Assembly: GCA_049625305.1 (NCBI GenBank)
Contig: JBMZVD010000002.1
Span: forward strand, 8,414 to 72,413
Direction: 5' to 3'
DNA from: Flavicella sp049625305
GTDB lineage: Bacteria > Bacteroidota > Bacteroidia > Flavobacteriales > Flavobacteriaceae
Length of the DNA stretch: 64,000 nt
The notes beneath the pieces are model-generated. The model worked only from the letters and a program-made list of their open reading frames with translations, searched no databases and was not told the DNA's origin. This document shows, piece by piece, positions 63,292 through 64,000 of the stretch. Position numbers and translations under genes: made by a program. Within the stretch, counting starts at the first letter, position 1. Each line of letters opens with the position of its first letter.

Positions 63292-63323
63292 TTGCAAAGA
63301 TTCCAATCTGTTTAGTATCTTTG
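63292..63323 (+). promoter_or_regulatory. Promoter of sodA
   Basis: TTG (63292-63294), a 21-base spacer and TATCTTTG (63316-63323) match the Bacteroidota -33/-7 pattern well, 34 bases before the ATG. Confidence 0.7.
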
Positions 63324-63357
63324 ATTTGTATTGTTAAACTCAAAATAAAAAAACATT

Positions 63358-63966
63358 ATGGCTTTTGAATTACCAAAATTAGGCTATGCATACGATGCAT
63401 TAGAACCACATATTGATGCTAGAACAATGGAAATCCACCATAGCAAGCACCACCAAGGATACACAAACAACTTAAACAATGCTATTGCAGGAACTGACAG
63501 TGAAGGAAAATCTATCGAAGCTATTTTAGCAGATTTAGACATGAGTAACGGAGCCGTAAGAAATAACGGAGGTGGTTTTTACAACCACAGATTATTTTGG
63601 GAGGTTCTTTCACCTAACGGAGGAGGAAAGCCTACAGGAGAATTAGCTGATGCTATTGATGCAGCATTTGGTTCTTTTGAAGCGTTTAAAGATGCTTTTT
63701 CAAAAGCAGCTGCTACACAGTTTGGTTCAGGATGGGCTTGGTTGTGTGTTGCCAAAGGAGGTGTTGTAAACGTTTGTTCTACACCAAACCAAGACAACCC
63801 ATTGATGCCAGGAGTTACTTGTGGAAACCAACCAATTCTTGGATTGGACGTTTGGGAGCACGCTTACTACCTCAACTACCAAAACAGAAGACCCGATTAT
63901 ATCAACGCGTTTTTTAACGTGATAAACTGGGAAGAAGTATCTGCTAAATATGCTGCGCATAAATAA
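63358..63966 (+). CDS. sodA: Superoxide dismutase (Fe/Mn family)
   Basis: The 202-residue enzyme dismutates superoxide to oxygen and peroxide in the cytoplasm. Metal ligands are all present: His27, His77, Asp164 and His168 (DVWEHAYY). Gln145 in the STPNQDNPL segment is the position that favours manganese in this family, so a Mn or cambialistic enzyme is likely, though only assay can tell. It has a clear promoter and stands alone; only 34 bases of the window remain after its stop. Confidence 0.96.
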   Translation: MAFELPKLGYAYDALEPHIDARTMEIHHSKHHQGYTNNLNNAIAGTDSEGKSIEAILADLDMSNGAVRNNGGGFYNHRLFWEVLSPNGGGKPTGELADAIDAAFGSFEAFKDAFSKAAATQFGSGWAWLCVAKGGVVNVCSTPNQDNPLMPGVTCGNQPILGLDVWEHAYYLNYQNRRPDYINAFFNVINWEEVSAKYAAHK

Positions 63967-64000
63967 GTCGATTTAAAGAAAAACAAAAAGGGGATTTGCT

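Noticed and set aside
1..64000. tRNA, rRNA, CRISPR, insertion sequences, prophage or plasmid features
   Set aside because: All gaps were read on both strands; none holds cloverleaf-like, repeat-spacer, transposase or integrase sequence that I can recognise.

Overview
The window is a stretch of ordinary chromosome from a member of the Bacteroidota, very probably a marine-type Flavobacteriaceae. The evidence is AT-rich DNA, start codons without strong Shine-Dalgarno sequences, several promoter -7 elements of the Bacteroidota form TAnnTTTG, type IX secretion (T9SS) sorting domains, a TonB receptor with a carboxypeptidase-regulatory N-terminus, atpDC split from the rest of the ATP synthase genes, and several small families found mainly in flavobacteria. 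I see no rRNA, tRNA, CRISPR array, transposase, phage gene or integration site. Coding density is high and no gap between genes exceeds about 230 bases.

Layout. 1-4500: the 3' end of a secreted multidomain protein (P-domain plus type B T9SS signal) and a TonB-dependent receptor. 4650-6660: atpD-atpC. 6670-15339 (minus): five-gene cluster of paralogous DUF1800 and DUF1501 genes. 15544-18658: biotin genes bioF-bioD-bioA. 18858-19926: recA with its terminator. 19971-22276: a fused RimB-like protease/RimK-like ligase overlapping an orphan ABC ATPase. 22283-31649: housekeeping and small conserved genes (trmB, DUF6341/DUF6427 pair, glyS, a coiled-coil membrane protein, comF-like gene, Ig-like lipoprotein, DinB, ArsC-like, retropepsin-like, TatD). 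31700-35672: two outer-membrane proteins, one of 1124 residues. 35735-37318: bacilliredoxin and a DUF1624-type membrane acyltransferase.

37315-46368 is the most unusual part. A minus-strand operon (VOC protein, Orn/Lys/Arg-decarboxylase-family enzyme, ATP-grasp ligase) lies back to back with a plus-strand operon (urea-transporter-like membrane domain fused to an M23 peptidase domain, a TPR protein, and a TPR plus beta-barrel protein). Nothing in it is typical housekeeping. I propose it as the best candidate for an undescribed system, perhaps making an amine or amine conjugate and moving or sensing it at the envelope; this is inference.

46445-50977: TerB/J-domain protein, mutS, TRIC-type channel, SpoU methyltransferase. 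50980-58889 (minus): bacterial alpha-2-macroglobulin lipoprotein and penicillin-binding protein 1C, a known defence/repair pair. 59028-60824: tatA, then a sigma factor/zinc anti-sigma/O-methyltransferase operon. 61018-63966: panB, a 2-hydroxyacid dehydrogenase fused to a VOC domain, and sodA.

Cross-links worth noting: both DUF1501 proteins carry a twin-arginine signal and a T9SS C-terminal domain, and tatA lies in the same window. Several genes (trmB, mutS, pbpC) can only start at TTG.
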